A stretch of 64,000 nucleotides of DNA from Paenibacillus sp. 32O-W. GTDB lineage: Bacteria; Bacillota; Bacilli; Paenibacillales; NBRC-103111. The position numbers were made by a program, and so were the translations under genes. Shown here piece after piece: positions 8,822 to 17,911 of the stretch. The first letter of the stretch is position 1, and every line of letters starts with the position of its first letter. The DNA is taken from assembly GCF_007679495.1 (NCBI RefSeq), contig NZ_VEGP01000011.1, positions 43,773-107,772 of the forward strand, in the 5' to 3' direction. Below the pieces are notes generated by a model. It had not been told where the DNA came from, searched no databases, and saw nothing but the letters and a program-made list of their open reading frames with translations.

Positions 8822-9553
8822 TTATTTAAAAATGATGTCTTTCTCCCGCAAGGTCAGCTTCCTGGCCGCAATGTCGAGCACAATTTTGCCGCTCGCAAGC
8901 CCCCAGATTCTGCTGGCGAACCGTTCAGCCAATTCCACATTGTGAAGCGTACAGATGATCGTCACCTGCTTCTTGCGGCTGATGTTCCTCAAATCTTCCA
9001 TCACCCGGTTAGCGGATTCAGGCGGCAAGCCCGTGACCGGCTCGTCAGCGAATAAAATCTCGGTCCCCTGGACGAGTGCCTGTGCAATGGCGATCCTCTG
9101 TCTCTCTCCTCCGCTTAGTTTGGATGTCTTCTCCCTGGCCTTATCCAGCAGTCCCACATGCTCCAATAAATCCATAGCCTCGAGATGGTCGTCCTTGGCT
9201 GCAATTCTTGTTAGAAACCGGAAGACAGACGTATTTTTATAGCGGCCGCTCAAGACATTCTGGATGGCCGTCGAATTCAGATTCAAATAAGGTTTTTCCT
9301 CAATCATGGCCCATTTACGCCGCATCTTCATTTTCTCGACAAAGTTCAATTCCGTAATGTCGCTGCCTTCATAGATGTACTGCCCTTCGCTCCAGGATTC
9401 CTGCAAGGACAAACAACGGAGCAAGGTCGTTTTACCGCTGCCGCTTCCTCCAAGGATGGCGATGAAATCCCCCTTGTCCGCTTGAAAGCTTATCTTGGAA
9501 AGCACTTCGTGCCCGGATTCAAATCGTTTGGTAAGATTGCGTACGATGATCAT
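8822..9553 (-). CDS. ABC transporter ATP-binding protein, PhnC-like
   Basis: A 243-residue ABC ATPase with Walker A GGSGSGKTT (about 35-43), signature LSGGERQR, Walker B EILFADEP and a switch histidine in TLHNVE. The NVLSGRYKNTSVFRFL segment resembles PhnC, the ATPase of phosphonate importers. AAAGGAG lies seven bases upstream of the ATG. No permease or binding-protein gene lies beside it: the next gene downstream is an acyltransferase and about 1.8 kb of repeats lies upstream. It may serve a transporter elsewhere, or be a remnant of a transport operon. Enzyme class is certain, substrate is not. Confidence 0.85.
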   Translation of the reverse strand: MIIVRNLTKRFESGHEVLSKISFQADKGDFIAILGGSGSGKTTLLRCLSLQESWSEGQYIYEGSDITELNFVEKMKMRRKWAMIEEKPYLNLNSTAIQNVLSGRYKNTSVFRFLTRIAAKDDHLEAMDLLEHVGLLDKAREKTSKLSGGERQRIAIAQALVQGTEILFADEPVTGLPPESANRVMEDLRNISRKKQVTIICTLHNVELAERFASRIWGLASGKIVLDIAARKLTLREKDIIFK

Positions 9554-9621
9554 TCGCGAGCTCCTTTTCTCTCTATATTCGTGTATAAGTATGGCGTACC
9601 TGCTATCATCTCCTGTCAGCT
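9554..9621. other. Short leader of the PhnC-like gene
   Basis: This begins a gene-free stretch of nearly 1.8 kb reaching to 11328. Between 9797 and 10177, and between 11144 and 11328, I see no gene, RNA or clear regulatory site; the rest is filled by the repeat arrays listed separately. Short open frames inside come from the repeats themselves. Confidence 0.5.
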
Positions 9622-9796
9622 CTTTGATACCTTTTACCCTTCGTCGAAAGTTTTGATACCTCTACTCTCTGTAGAAAGTTTTGATACCTCTTACCCTCCG
9701 TGGAAAGTTTCGATACCTCTTACTCTCCGTAGAAAGTTTTGATACCTCTTACACCTCCGTAGAAAGTTTTGATACCTCCTACCCTTCGCCGAAAGT
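9622..9796. repeat. Tandem repeat, six copies of about 29 bp
   Basis: Six head-to-tail copies of 28-30 bp. Each starts TTTTGATACCTC, continues with a variable TTACCCTCCG-like middle and ends with GAAAG. Copies differ at a few positions, mostly in the middle. It lies just upstream of the PhnC-like ATPase gene, where its promoter would be expected. It shares no core with the CTGA-N6-GGGATAAC family that follows. Confidence 0.85.
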
Positions 9797-10177
9797 ATGG
9801 AAGGATTTTTGCCATGGAGACAGGACCGTTCGGTTTCATAGAAATTTTACCATTAACCGGCCCATAATCCTAGAGCCGCAGCAACAATCGTATGACAATC
9901 GTAACAAAGTAGTCATAACACAACACTCGGGAAGCATTCTACATAAGTTAAATACTCTACGTTAATACTCCAGCGTCCGATTTAGCAAACCTGCACTTTT
10001 AGGGCTGCTCCTCGAGATCTAACTTACTCGGTTCCAACAAACTGAAGGAACGGGCGAACGAACCCAACCCGTCCCTTCCAAAATCCGCTCAGCCAGCACT
10101 TCCCTTTTCTTTCGCTATCAGCCTCCATTATACTGCTAACGCGCAGATTCAGTTGGAATGGCTGTCTTCACATCTCT

Positions 10178-10640
10178 TGGACTGTTATCCCCTTTGTTCA
10201 GGAACCGTACCCACTTCCTAATTTTCAAACACTCCACTTAGCTCACTTGATTTGTTGATCTACTCTCCCCTGCCTCTGACTGTTATCCCCTCTGTTCAGG
10301 AAACGTACCAGTTTCTCAATTTTCGGCTGTTCCCTTTTAGCACATTTCATTCGATGATTGCCACCTCTACTTGCCTTTGACTGTTATCCCCTTTGTTCTA
10401 GAACTGTACCCACTTCCTAATTTTCAAACACTCCACTTAGCTCACTTGATTTGTTGGTCTACTCTTCCCCTGCCTCTGACTGTTATCCCCTCTGTTCAGG
10501 AAGCTGCACCGCTCCTTGATTCTTCAACTGTTCGTTTTGCCGGGCTTGATTCGTTGGACTGCTCTCACTCTGCCTCTGACTGTTATCCCCTCTGTTCAGG
10601 AGGAGTACCCCTACCTGCTTTCAACCTCTATCCCATATAA
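10178..10640. repeat. Locus A left array: GGGATAAC-family repeat, period about 100 bp
   Basis: Five copies of GACTGTTATCCCC-N-TTGTTC-type core begin at 10180, 10278, 10379, 10478 and 10578, spaced 98, 101, 99 and 100 bases. Read on the minus strand each is CTGA-N6-GGGATAACAGTC. The DNA between cores is also repeated: copies one and three are followed by nearly the same 60 bases. A decayed copy may lie near 10690. No coding sequence is supported here. Confidence 0.85.
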
Positions 10641-10819
10641 TCGGTTGGCCTACTGACACTTCCTTGCCTTATAACACTTCGTTCATTCAAATTGGAACCG
10701 ATATCCTTTCACTTCAGGAAACCTCAATGTTCCTCTAAATTGGTAAGTCTTTTGTTTTTTAATCAATAATTCCTACTTTTTCTAACCAAGTTGAGATGTA
10801 CCAGGCGCTGCAGTAGACT

Positions 10820-11143
10820 TTATGAGCTAATGGGAAAATTACAGTTCTGAGTCATTGGGATAACGGACAAAAGTGTGGTCGAGTCGCGTATCTGAGCTAT
10901 TGGGATAACGGTCAGAAGGCTGATTGAGCTGCGTATCTGAGTCATTGGGATAACGGACAAAAGTGTGTCGAGTCGCGTATCTGAGCTGTTGGGGTAACGG
11001 TCAAAAGGCTGTTTGAGCAGAGTAGCTGAGCTGTTGGGATAACGGTCAGAAGGTTGATTGAGCCGCTTATCTGGGCTGTTGGGATAACGAGCAAAAAACC
11101 GATTGAGCTGCCATGTCTGAGTCAACAGGATAATGGTCAAAAG
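10820..11143. repeat. Locus A right array: inverted copies, period 45 bp
   Basis: Seven copies of CTGA-N6-GGGATAACGGTC-like core begin at 10847, 10892, 10937, 10981, 11026, 11071 and 11117, so the spacing is 44-46 bases. They have the opposite orientation to the left array. Two unit subtypes alternate at the start (GTCATT and GCTATT as the N6). A weak eighth copy lies at about 10822. The regular 45-base spacing is close to four helical turns. Confidence 0.85.
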
Positions 11144-11328
11144 AATGGTTGAGCTGCATGCTGTAGGAGCTTCCAAATCAAATGAGCCTGTATTACGGAA
11201 AATGATAAACAAATTTCAGACTCCTTCTGAATCCATAAAGCTGTAGTAAAATCATTATTCACAGTGCTGATCGGCCACCGTCATGGCACCTAGATCTGAG
11301 TGGCACCTTACGCGGAGCTTCAGCATTA

Positions 11329-13479
11329 TTAACTGTAAGATTTACCGATCGACATAGCCAGCAGCTCGGCAATATCATAGGTGGCCATTTCATCCTCCTT
11401 GCCCAGCGCCTTCGTCCCGTCGCCAAGCATTGTCAAGCAATAAGGGCAGGCACTTGCGATTACTGTTGGTTGAACTGCCGCAGCCTGTTTTGTCCTCTCG
11501 ACATTAACTCTTGTTCCTTCCCTCTCCTCCAGCCACATCAGGCCGCCCCCGGCGCCGCAGCACATGCTGTTATTTCCGCTCCGTTCCATTTCTACCAGCT
11601 TCACGCCTGGAATTGCCGACAAAACGATACGAGGCGCATCATAAACGCCGTTATATCTTCCCAAATAGCATGAATCATGGTATGTCACTCTTTCCTCTAA
11701 TGACTGCGTCGGCACGATCCTTCCCTCTTGGATCCAAAGCGCAAGAATCTCTGTATGATGATAAACCTCTATTCGGGGAGACAAGCCAAAATCAGGATAT
11801 TCGTTCTTGAATGAATGGTACGCATGCGGATCGATCGTGATGATCTTCTTGACCTTATACTGATGGAACAATTCGATATTGCTGCGAGCCAGCTCCTGGA
11901 ATAAATACTCATTCCCGAGCCGCCTGGCGGTATCTCCGGAATTTCCCTCTTCGTTCCCTAAGACAGCGAATGATATTCCGGCTTCGTTCATAATCCGGAT
12001 CATCGACCGGGTAATCTTCATGCTTCTTTTATCATAAGAGCCCATAGAGCCGACGAAAAATAAATAATCGAATTCACCGGCCTCCTCAATAGAAGGAGCG
12101 TGGTCCCCGTCGACCAAGCCGCTCATCCAGCCGCTCCGTTCACGCCGATGGATGCCCCACGGATTGCCTTGACGCTCAATGTTGTTCAACGTCCGCCCCG
12201 CTTCGGAAGGAAGCTTGCCTTCGGTCAGCGCCAGATAACGACGCATATCCATAATCATCCTCACATGCTCGTTGGCGACGGGACACTGGTCCTCGCAGTT
12301 CCGGCAGGTTGTGCAGGCCCACAGCTCCTCTTCGGTAATGACATCCCCTATCAGGTTAACCTCCGAATCTGACTCCGCCTTCACCATTTCTGCAGCCTTC
12401 ATCCTTCCCGATCCGGCGCCGGTGCGGCTGCCAGCCTCTGCCATGGAACGAGACGAAAGGGCGACACGATTCGCTTCCGAATTCGCAAAGGCGAAAGCGG
12501 GCATCCAGGGGGTGCGTGACGTGATTGCTGCTCCACGGACGGTCAGATGATCGCGCAGCTTCACGATCAATTCCATTGGAGATAACATTTTGCCGGTAGT
12601 GGAGGCCGGGCATACATTCGTGCAGCGTCCGCACTCCACGCAGGAATATAAATCAAGCAGTTGATTGCGGGTAAACCGCTCAATACGACCTACTCCGAAT
12701 TCCTCGGCGGTCTCGTCCTCCAGATCAATCGGCTTGAGCTTGCCCGGCGGCCCCTGCGTTCTCCAGAATAGATTAAACGGAGCAAACAGCAAGTGAGCAT
12801 GCTTGGATTGCGGCACATACACAAGAAAGGCCAACAATATCAGGAGATGAAGCCACCAGAATAAATAAAACAGCAGCTCTGCCGCGCCCGGTCCGATTCC
12901 ACCCGTCCATGCGGCGATCGTGGAAGATACAGGACTATAGACGGAGAACGGCTCCCCCTTCCAGATTGCCCGCATGCTTTCCGTCAGCAGCAGCGACAGC
13001 ATAAGGCCGGTAATAAAAAGCAGAACGAGAGCCGGCTTCCAGCCCCGCTTCAGCCTTTTTAACTTTTCAATATATCGGCGGTAGAACGCATAACCCACCG
13101 CCAACAAAATAAGCACAATCGTTATTTCCTGCAGCAGTACAAAATAGCGATAGCCGCGGCCAAGCGGCAGATGATGCCCCGGCTCAAGTCCCCTAATCAG
13201 TAGATCGAGCGCACCGAATTGAAGAACTATAAATCCGTAGAACATGACCAAATGCATCCAGCCGCTGCGCCTGTCCTTCATCAAAGTCCTATGCCCAAGC
13301 ATCTGAACCGCAAGCTCGCGAATACGTTCCCCGTTCCGGGCCTTCTCCGTCTCCTCTCTTCCTAACCGGATAAATAAATAACGACTGTACATTACATGAG
13401 AAAACAGGAACACTGCATAACCAACTGCCACGACAAAACCGATCCAATGAAGCCATGCCCATCCGGTCACAGGTTTCAC
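11329..13479 (-). CDS. fadF: FadF-like iron-sulfur membrane protein (probable EtfAB:menaquinone oxidoreductase)
   Basis: A 716-residue membrane protein with about six hydrophobic segments in the first 235 residues (nitrate-reductase-gamma-like, probable haem-b part). Two [4Fe-4S] ferredoxin motifs follow, CVECGRCTNVCP and CTTCRNCEDQCP, then a C-terminal pair of CCG cysteine-rich domains including CCGAGGG. This is the layout of B. subtilis FadF and of the EMO proteins thought to pass electrons from ETF to menaquinone. It would be the membrane exit for electrons from FadE through EtfAB. The GTG start at 13479 has AGGGG seven bases upstream. It follows a thioesterase and a TetR gene on the same strand. 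A stretch at about 345-380 between the ferredoxin motifs is low in conservation. Confidence 0.87.
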   Translation of the reverse strand: MKPVTGWAWLHWIGFVVAVGYAVFLFSHVMYSRYLFIRLGREETEKARNGERIRELAVQMLGHRTLMKDRRSGWMHLVMFYGFIVLQFGALDLLIRGLEPGHHLPLGRGYRYFVLLQEITIVLILLAVGYAFYRRYIEKLKRLKRGWKPALVLLFITGLMLSLLLTESMRAIWKGEPFSVYSPVSSTIAAWTGGIGPGAAELLFYLFWWLHLLILLAFLVYVPQSKHAHLLFAPFNLFWRTQGPPGKLKPIDLEDETAEEFGVGRIERFTRNQLLDLYSCVECGRCTNVCPASTTGKMLSPMELIVKLRDHLTVRGAAITSRTPWMPAFAFANSEANRVALSSRSMAEAGSRTGAGSGRMKAAEMVKAESDSEVNLIGDVITEEELWACTTCRNCEDQCPVANEHVRMIMDMRRYLALTEGKLPSEAGRTLNNIERQGNPWGIHRRERSGWMSGLVDGDHAPSIEEAGEFDYLFFVGSMGSYDKRSMKITRSMIRIMNEAGISFAVLGNEEGNSGDTARRLGNEYLFQELARSNIELFHQYKVKKIITIDPHAYHSFKNEYPDFGLSPRIEVYHHTEILALWIQEGRIVPTQSLEERVTYHDSCYLGRYNGVYDAPRIVLSAIPGVKLVEMERSGNNSMCCGAGGGLMWLEEREGTRVNVERTKQAAAVQPTVIASACPYCLTMLGDGTKALGKEDEMATYDIAELLAMSIGKSYS

Positions 13480-13489
13480 CCGCCTTCCC

Positions 13490-13903
13490 CTAAATCAATC
13501 GGTAGGATCCGGTACCGAACGAACCGATCACTCCTTCCTCACTGTACAAGCTGGCTTGAGTTGTAACGATTTTGCGGGAAAGATGCAGCACTTCCCCTAC
13601 TGCATAATTCATCCCTTTCTTAAGCGGTGCGACATAATGAACGTTCAGATTGGTCGTTACGATTCTGTCATTGGGCTTGGCGAGCATTGCCGCCAAACCC
13701 ATGACGTTGTCCAGCAGAGAAGCATGGACCCCTCCATGCAAAATCCCGATATGGTTCATATGTCTGTCGCAGGCTTCCAAAGAGATGACCACCTTGCCAT
13801 CCGCGAAGCTTACCAGCTTCGCCCCCAGATCTTCCCAGAACGTTCCTTGCACGTCCTGTTCGAGCTTCCGGGCCAAAGCTTCCCAGTCCAACGGCTCGTT
13901 CAT
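13490..13903 (-). CDS. PaaI-family hotdog thioesterase
   Basis: A 137-residue hotdog-fold thioesterase. The family motif HGGVHASLLDNVMGLA (about 56-71) includes the catalytic-side Gly-Gly and Asp. Such enzymes hydrolyse short- or aryl-acyl-CoA; here it may recycle CoA during fatty-acid breakdown. GGAGG lies seven bases before the ATG, and the start overlaps the stop of the TetR gene by four bases (ATGA). fadF begins ten bases after its stop, so tetR, this gene and fadF form one unit. Confidence 0.87.
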   Translation of the reverse strand: MNEPLDWEALARKLEQDVQGTFWEDLGAKLVSFADGKVVISLEACDRHMNHIGILHGGVHASLLDNVMGLAAMLAKPNDRIVTTNLNVHYVAPLKKGMNYAVGEVLHLSRKIVTTQASLYSEEGVIGSFGTGSYRLI

Positions 13904-14676
13904 CTCAGGTCCTCCATCGTTATGTGGTTGGTCCGGGGAGAGATTCCCTCTGCCCTAAGCGCTCCCCGGCATAAAGCGATCAAGCTTAGCTTCGTTTCCT
14001 GCGTATACACATCCAGTCCCATTTCGATTCTTCTCAGCGCGGTAAATCCGACCATTCCGAACAGGGCGCTAGTTAAAGTAGGGATGCTGATTGCCGGGTC
14101 AATCCAGCCTTCCCGCTGAAGCTGTTCAAAGAATTGCTCCATAGTGCGGAAATAACCGCAAATTCGCTTTTGGATATCCTGATGAAGCGACTTGGTCCCC
14201 CATGACTTACTCATAAGCAGTTGGCACAGCGACTGCTCCCGGTCAAAAAATTTCAAATGCACCTTCAGCAGCTTAACCAGCATCTCTTCGCGGGAAATCC
14301 CACTGCGGATTACCGGCTGGATCTGACCGAGCAGCCGTTCGATCCCTCTCTCTACGACATATAAGAACAATTCCTCTTTCGTTGGAAAGTAGTAGTACAG
14401 CGTTCCCTTGGACACTCCTGCCAGCTCGGCGATGGAATCCATCGTTGTCTCGCTGAATTCCTGATGGGCGAAAGCCGTCAGCGCTCCTTCGCAAATTCTT
14501 TCCTTTTTCGTCCGGGTATCCATATCTTTCCCTCTTTGCGCGGACTGGGGCGTTCCGTTATTCCGGTTTATCACCCCATCCGAAGAACCTTTCCCGGGCT
14601 TACCGGCTCTCCCGTTCACTCCGGCTTGTTGTCCGGACGCCGTATTCTGCACGTCCTCCAGATCTTGCAGAGCCAT
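13900..14676 (-). CDS. TetR-family regulator, probable fatty-acid-degradation repressor
   Basis: A TetR repressor with the N-terminal helix-turn-helix TTMDSIAELAGVSKGTLYYY and a ligand-binding helical half. Its place between fadE and a thioesterase-fadF pair suggests it plays the part of B. subtilis FadR, with long-chain acyl-CoA as likely effector. Two starts are possible. The ATG at 14676 has a very strong ribosome site (GGAAGGAGGG, about seven bases) but adds a 51-residue polar tail. The ATG at 14523 has GAGGG six bases upstream and gives a normal 207-residue TetR. Both may be used. Confidence 0.85.
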   Translation of the reverse strand: MALQDLEDVQNTASGQQAGVNGRAGKPGKGSSDGVINRNNGTPQSAQRGKDMDTRTKKERICEGALTAFAHQEFSETTMDSIAELAGVSKGTLYYYFPTKEELFLYVVERGIERLLGQIQPVIRSGISREEMLVKLLKVHLKFFDREQSLCQLLMSKSWGTKSLHQDIQKRICGYFRTMEQFFEQLQREGWIDPAISIPTLTSALFGMVGFTALRRIEMGLDVYTQETKLSLIALCRGALRAEGISPRTNHITMEDLR

Positions 14677-14794
14677 TCACAGCCCTCCTTCCCGATTGCC
14701 CCCGATGCACCCTTATCCCCAGGATGAACGCTGCCTCACTATATACCGAACCTCAGGGATTAATTCCGCTTCGTTTACGAAGATTTTCGTCACA

Positions 14795-16573
14795 CTACGT
14801 GGTATATCCCCCGGAAGCCAGAATTCGGGAAGCGATCCTTCTCTTCGTTCCAATCGCATCCAGCGGAGCCCAGCGGCTCAGCTTCTTGAGAATCGATATT
14901 TGGACCTGCTGACGGTCTCCCTCTTCCATAGCAAGAATCGCCGTTCTCGCCCGGGACTCGATCCGCGCGAAGGCTTCATGAACGTACACCGATGCCATTT
15001 CCGCTTGGTTAACCGCTTGATCCGGCCCGTTGCGGCCCATTGTTTTTCTGGCGCGCAGTACGGCGGACTCCATCGCAAAAACTTCAATGATGACGTCGGC
15101 CAAACACTCTACGATTTCCTGCTCCTGCTCCAGCTCGAATCTGTACTTCTCTACGGCGGAGCCGCCCACCATCAGAAAAATCTTCTTGGCCGCTTCTATC
15201 ATCGCCGACTCGCGCGCGAGCGGTTCCTCCTCCATCATCATCTGCGGAATATAAGTGATCAGCTCCTGCTGTAGTTGCTGAGTAACATCCATCAGGGGGA
15301 GCTCTCCTTTTAACGCTTTGCGCAGAAGGGCAGCAGGGATAAGCAGGCGGTTGATTTCATTCGTCCCCTCAAAAATCCGGTTAATTCGCGAATCCCTATA
15401 AATTTGTTCAATTTTATATTCCTGAATATAGCCGTATCCTCCATGAATTTGAACTCCTTCATCCGCGGCATAATCGAGCGCCTCGGAAGCAAATACTTTG
15501 TTGATCGAGCATTCGATGGCATATTCCTCGATCGCCTTGGCCGCCTTCCGGCTGTAATCCGGCGCCGCTTTGTCAAGCTTGCTCATACTGGCATCCATCA
15601 ATCCCCCAGTGCGATAGACCATGCTTTCCATAACGAATGTGCGGATAGCCATATCGGCGAGTTTTTTGCGAATCAAAGGGAACTCTGCCAACGCCTTGCC
15701 GAACTGCTTCCGCTGTTTGGCATAATCCACCGCCAGACGGATGGCCCACTTGGCGGACCCGAGACAACCGGCAGCCAGCTTATACCGGCCTATGTTAAGA
15801 ATGTTGAAGGCGATCACATGCCCGCGGCCAATCTCTCCAAGCACGTTGTCGACCGGCACGGGGACGTCCTCCAGAATAAGCGGCCGGGTCGAGGAGCCCT
15901 TAATCCCCATTTTCTGTTCTTCCGGTCCGGTCGATACGCCCGGATAATCCCTCTCAACGATAAATGCGGTGAACTTATCCCCATCGATCTTGGCATATAC
16001 GATAAACACGTCGGCGAAGCCTGCATTGGTAATGAACTGCTTGGAACCGTTCATCACATAATGCTTACCGTCTTCGCTCAATACGGCTGTCGTCTTCGCA
16101 CCAAGTGCATCCGAACCCGAGGAAGCCTCCGTCAGGCAATAAGCGGCCAGCTTCTCTCCGCTTGCCAGCGCCGGGAGGTAACGCTGCTTCTGTTCCTCGC
16201 TTCCGAACAAGATGATCGGCAGGCTGCCGATTCCGACATGCGCCCCATGCGACAGAGCGAAAGAGCCTCCCCTGACCAGCTTCTCTGTAATCAGCGTCGA
16301 GCTGATTTTATCCAGATCGGTCCCCCCGTACTCCTCCGGTACGTCTGCCGCCAGCAATCCCAGCCCGCCGGCCTTCTTCAGCAATTGCACCGTCAGGTTT
16401 AAATCCTGCCGTTCGATCTGTTCTTCGTGCGGGACCACTTCCCCTTCAACGAAATCTTCCGTCAGTTCGGCGATCATTTTCTGTTCCTCGGTAAAATCCT
16501 CCGGGGTGAATACATCGTCCACATCCGGCGAGGCTAGCAAAAATCCTCCGCCGCGATTAGCCAGCTTACTCAA
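14795..16573 (-). CDS. fadE: Acyl-CoA dehydrogenase FadE
   Basis: A 592-residue acyl-CoA dehydrogenase of the long FadE (YusJ) type, with a normal ACAD core of about 380 residues plus a C-terminal helical extension of about 190. It oxidises acyl-CoA to trans-2-enoyl-CoA with FAD and hands electrons to EtfAB. Visible are LTEASSGSDALGAKTTA (FAD and substrate region), the GYGYIQEYKIEQIYRDSR motif and FEGTNEINR. I chose the TTG at 16573 because GGGAGAGG lies seven bases upstream; another TTG at 16615 lacks a site. Third gene of the fadN-fadA-fadE operon, the same order as in B. subtilis. Confidence 0.93.
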   Translation of the reverse strand: MSKLANRGGGFLLASPDVDDVFTPEDFTEEQKMIAELTEDFVEGEVVPHEEQIERQDLNLTVQLLKKAGGLGLLAADVPEEYGGTDLDKISSTLITEKLVRGGSFALSHGAHVGIGSLPIILFGSEEQKQRYLPALASGEKLAAYCLTEASSGSDALGAKTTAVLSEDGKHYVMNGSKQFITNAGFADVFIVYAKIDGDKFTAFIVERDYPGVSTGPEEQKMGIKGSSTRPLILEDVPVPVDNVLGEIGRGHVIAFNILNIGRYKLAAGCLGSAKWAIRLAVDYAKQRKQFGKALAEFPLIRKKLADMAIRTFVMESMVYRTGGLMDASMSKLDKAAPDYSRKAAKAIEEYAIECSINKVFASEALDYAADEGVQIHGGYGYIQEYKIEQIYRDSRINRIFEGTNEINRLLIPAALLRKALKGELPLMDVTQQLQQELITYIPQMMMEEEPLARESAMIEAAKKIFLMVGGSAVEKYRFELEQEQEIVECLADVIIEVFAMESAVLRARKTMGRNGPDQAVNQAEMASVYVHEAFARIESRARTAILAMEEGDRQQVQISILKKLSRWAPLDAIGTKRRIASRILASGGYTT

Positions 16574-16684
16574 ACCGCTTCCTCTCCCTTCTTCCCTGGG
16601 AAACTGGATTTTCAATTAGCCCTTATCCCCCATGGCCGCCAAGACGGCACCAGTGACTGGTGAAGATGATGGCTATTTGTCAGG

Positions 16685-17866
16685 TTAATGGATAAATTCA
16701 AACACTCCCGCCGCACCCATTCCTCCGCCGACGCACATGCTGACGATTCCGTAACGGCTTCTTCTTCTCCTTCCTTCATGAAGAAGAGTTGTCGTCAGCT
16801 TGGTTCCCGTGCAGCCCAGCGGGTGGCCGAGCGCGATCGCTCCTCCATTAACATTTACCTTCGCCTCGTCTATCCCCAGTTCCCGGATGACATATAGACA
16901 CTGCGAGGCGAATGCTTCGTTAATTTCGTACAGATCGATCTGCCCCGCGGTCAAGCCGGCGAGGCGGAGCGCCTTGGGGATGGCCGCTACCGGCCCGATG
17001 CCCATGACCTCCGGCGCCACTCCCGCGACGGCGAAGGAGCGGAGTACCGCCAGCGGCCGCAAGCCAAGCTGCGCCGCCTTCTCGCCGGACATGACGACTA
17101 CGGCCGCGGCCCCGTCGCTCATTTGCGACGTGTTGCCGGCTGTCACCGTTCCGCCGAGGCGGAAAGCCGGCTTTAGCTTGGCGAGCGCTTCCGGCGACGT
17201 ATCCGGCCGCACGCCCTCATCCTCGGCGAACACGAATCTGCGCCGTGCAGGCTCACCGCTTTCGTCCACGATCGCCTCCTCGACCGTCACCGGGACAATC
17301 TCGTCCCGGAATTTGCCGGCCGCGATCGCAGCGGCCGCTTTGCGGTGGCTGGATACGGCGAAGCGGTCCTGCTCTTCGCGGGTGACGCCGTACCGGGCCG
17401 CGACTTCCTCGGCGGTGTGTCCCATCGACATGTACATTTCCGGCCGATGCTCCACCAGATGCGGATTGGGCATCGGCTTGTAGCCGCTCATCGGTACATG
17501 ACTCATGCTCTCGACCCCGCCGGCCACCATCACATCCGCGAAGCCGCACATGATCCTCTCCGCCGCCGAAGCGATCGACTGGAGCCCGGAGGCGCAGAAC
17601 CGGTTCACGGTCTGTCCCGGGACTCCGTCAGGCAGTCCGGCCCGAATCGCCACGATCCGCCCGAGATTGAGCCCCTGCTCCCCTTCGGGCATGGCACAGC
17701 CGAGGACGACATCCTCCACATCGGCTCCCGAGATGCCCGGTGTCCGCTTGACCGCCTCCTGAACGGCAGCCGCTCCCAGATCCTCCGGCCGAAACTGCCG
17801 GAGAGACCCTTTATGCGCCTTGCCTACCGCCGTCCGGACGGCGGTTACAATGACTGCTTCCTTCAT
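16685..17866 (-). CDS. fadA: Acetyl-CoA C-acyltransferase (3-ketoacyl-CoA thiolase)
   Basis: A 393-residue thiolase that cleaves 3-ketoacyl-CoA with CoA, the last step of each beta-oxidation round. The catalytic residues are in place: Cys91 in NRFCASGLQ, His348 in GHPLGCTG and Cys378 in [15 protein letters not shown] lies about seven bases before the ATG. It lies 45 bases after fadN and about 110 bases before fadE. The gene is GC-rich compared with the flanks (many GCC, GCG and CGG codons), but the same holds for fadN, so this is not by itself a sign of transfer. Confidence 0.95.
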   Translation of the reverse strand: MKEAVIVTAVRTAVGKAHKGSLRQFRPEDLGAAAVQEAVKRTPGISGADVEDVVLGCAMPEGEQGLNLGRIVAIRAGLPDGVPGQTVNRFCASGLQSIASAAERIMCGFADVMVAGGVESMSHVPMSGYKPMPNPHLVEHRPEMYMSMGHTAEEVAARYGVTREEQDRFAVSSHRKAAAAIAAGKFRDEIVPVTVEEAIVDESGEPARRRFVFAEDEGVRPDTSPEALAKLKPAFRLGGTVTAGNTSQMSDGAAAVVVMSGEKAAQLGLRPLAVLRSFAVAGVAPEVMGIGPVAAIPKALRLAGLTAGQIDLYEINEAFASQCLYVIRELGIDEAKVNVNGGAIALGHPLGCTGTKLTTTLLHEGRRRRSRYGIVSMCVGGGMGAAGVFEFIH

Positions 17867-17911
17867 CGCTTGGCCTCCTGTCCGTTCGGCCTGCCGGACG
17901 CAGGCCTTCGT

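Noticed and set aside
10178..10640. CRISPR array (regular short repeats with spacers)
   Set aside because: The spacers are themselves repeated and no cas gene is nearby. Core spacing of 100 bases and inverted partner arrays do not fit CRISPR.
10371..11212. Open frames of 89-130 codons inside locus A
   Set aside because: They consist of the repeated units translated in frame and have no family resemblance or ribosome site.
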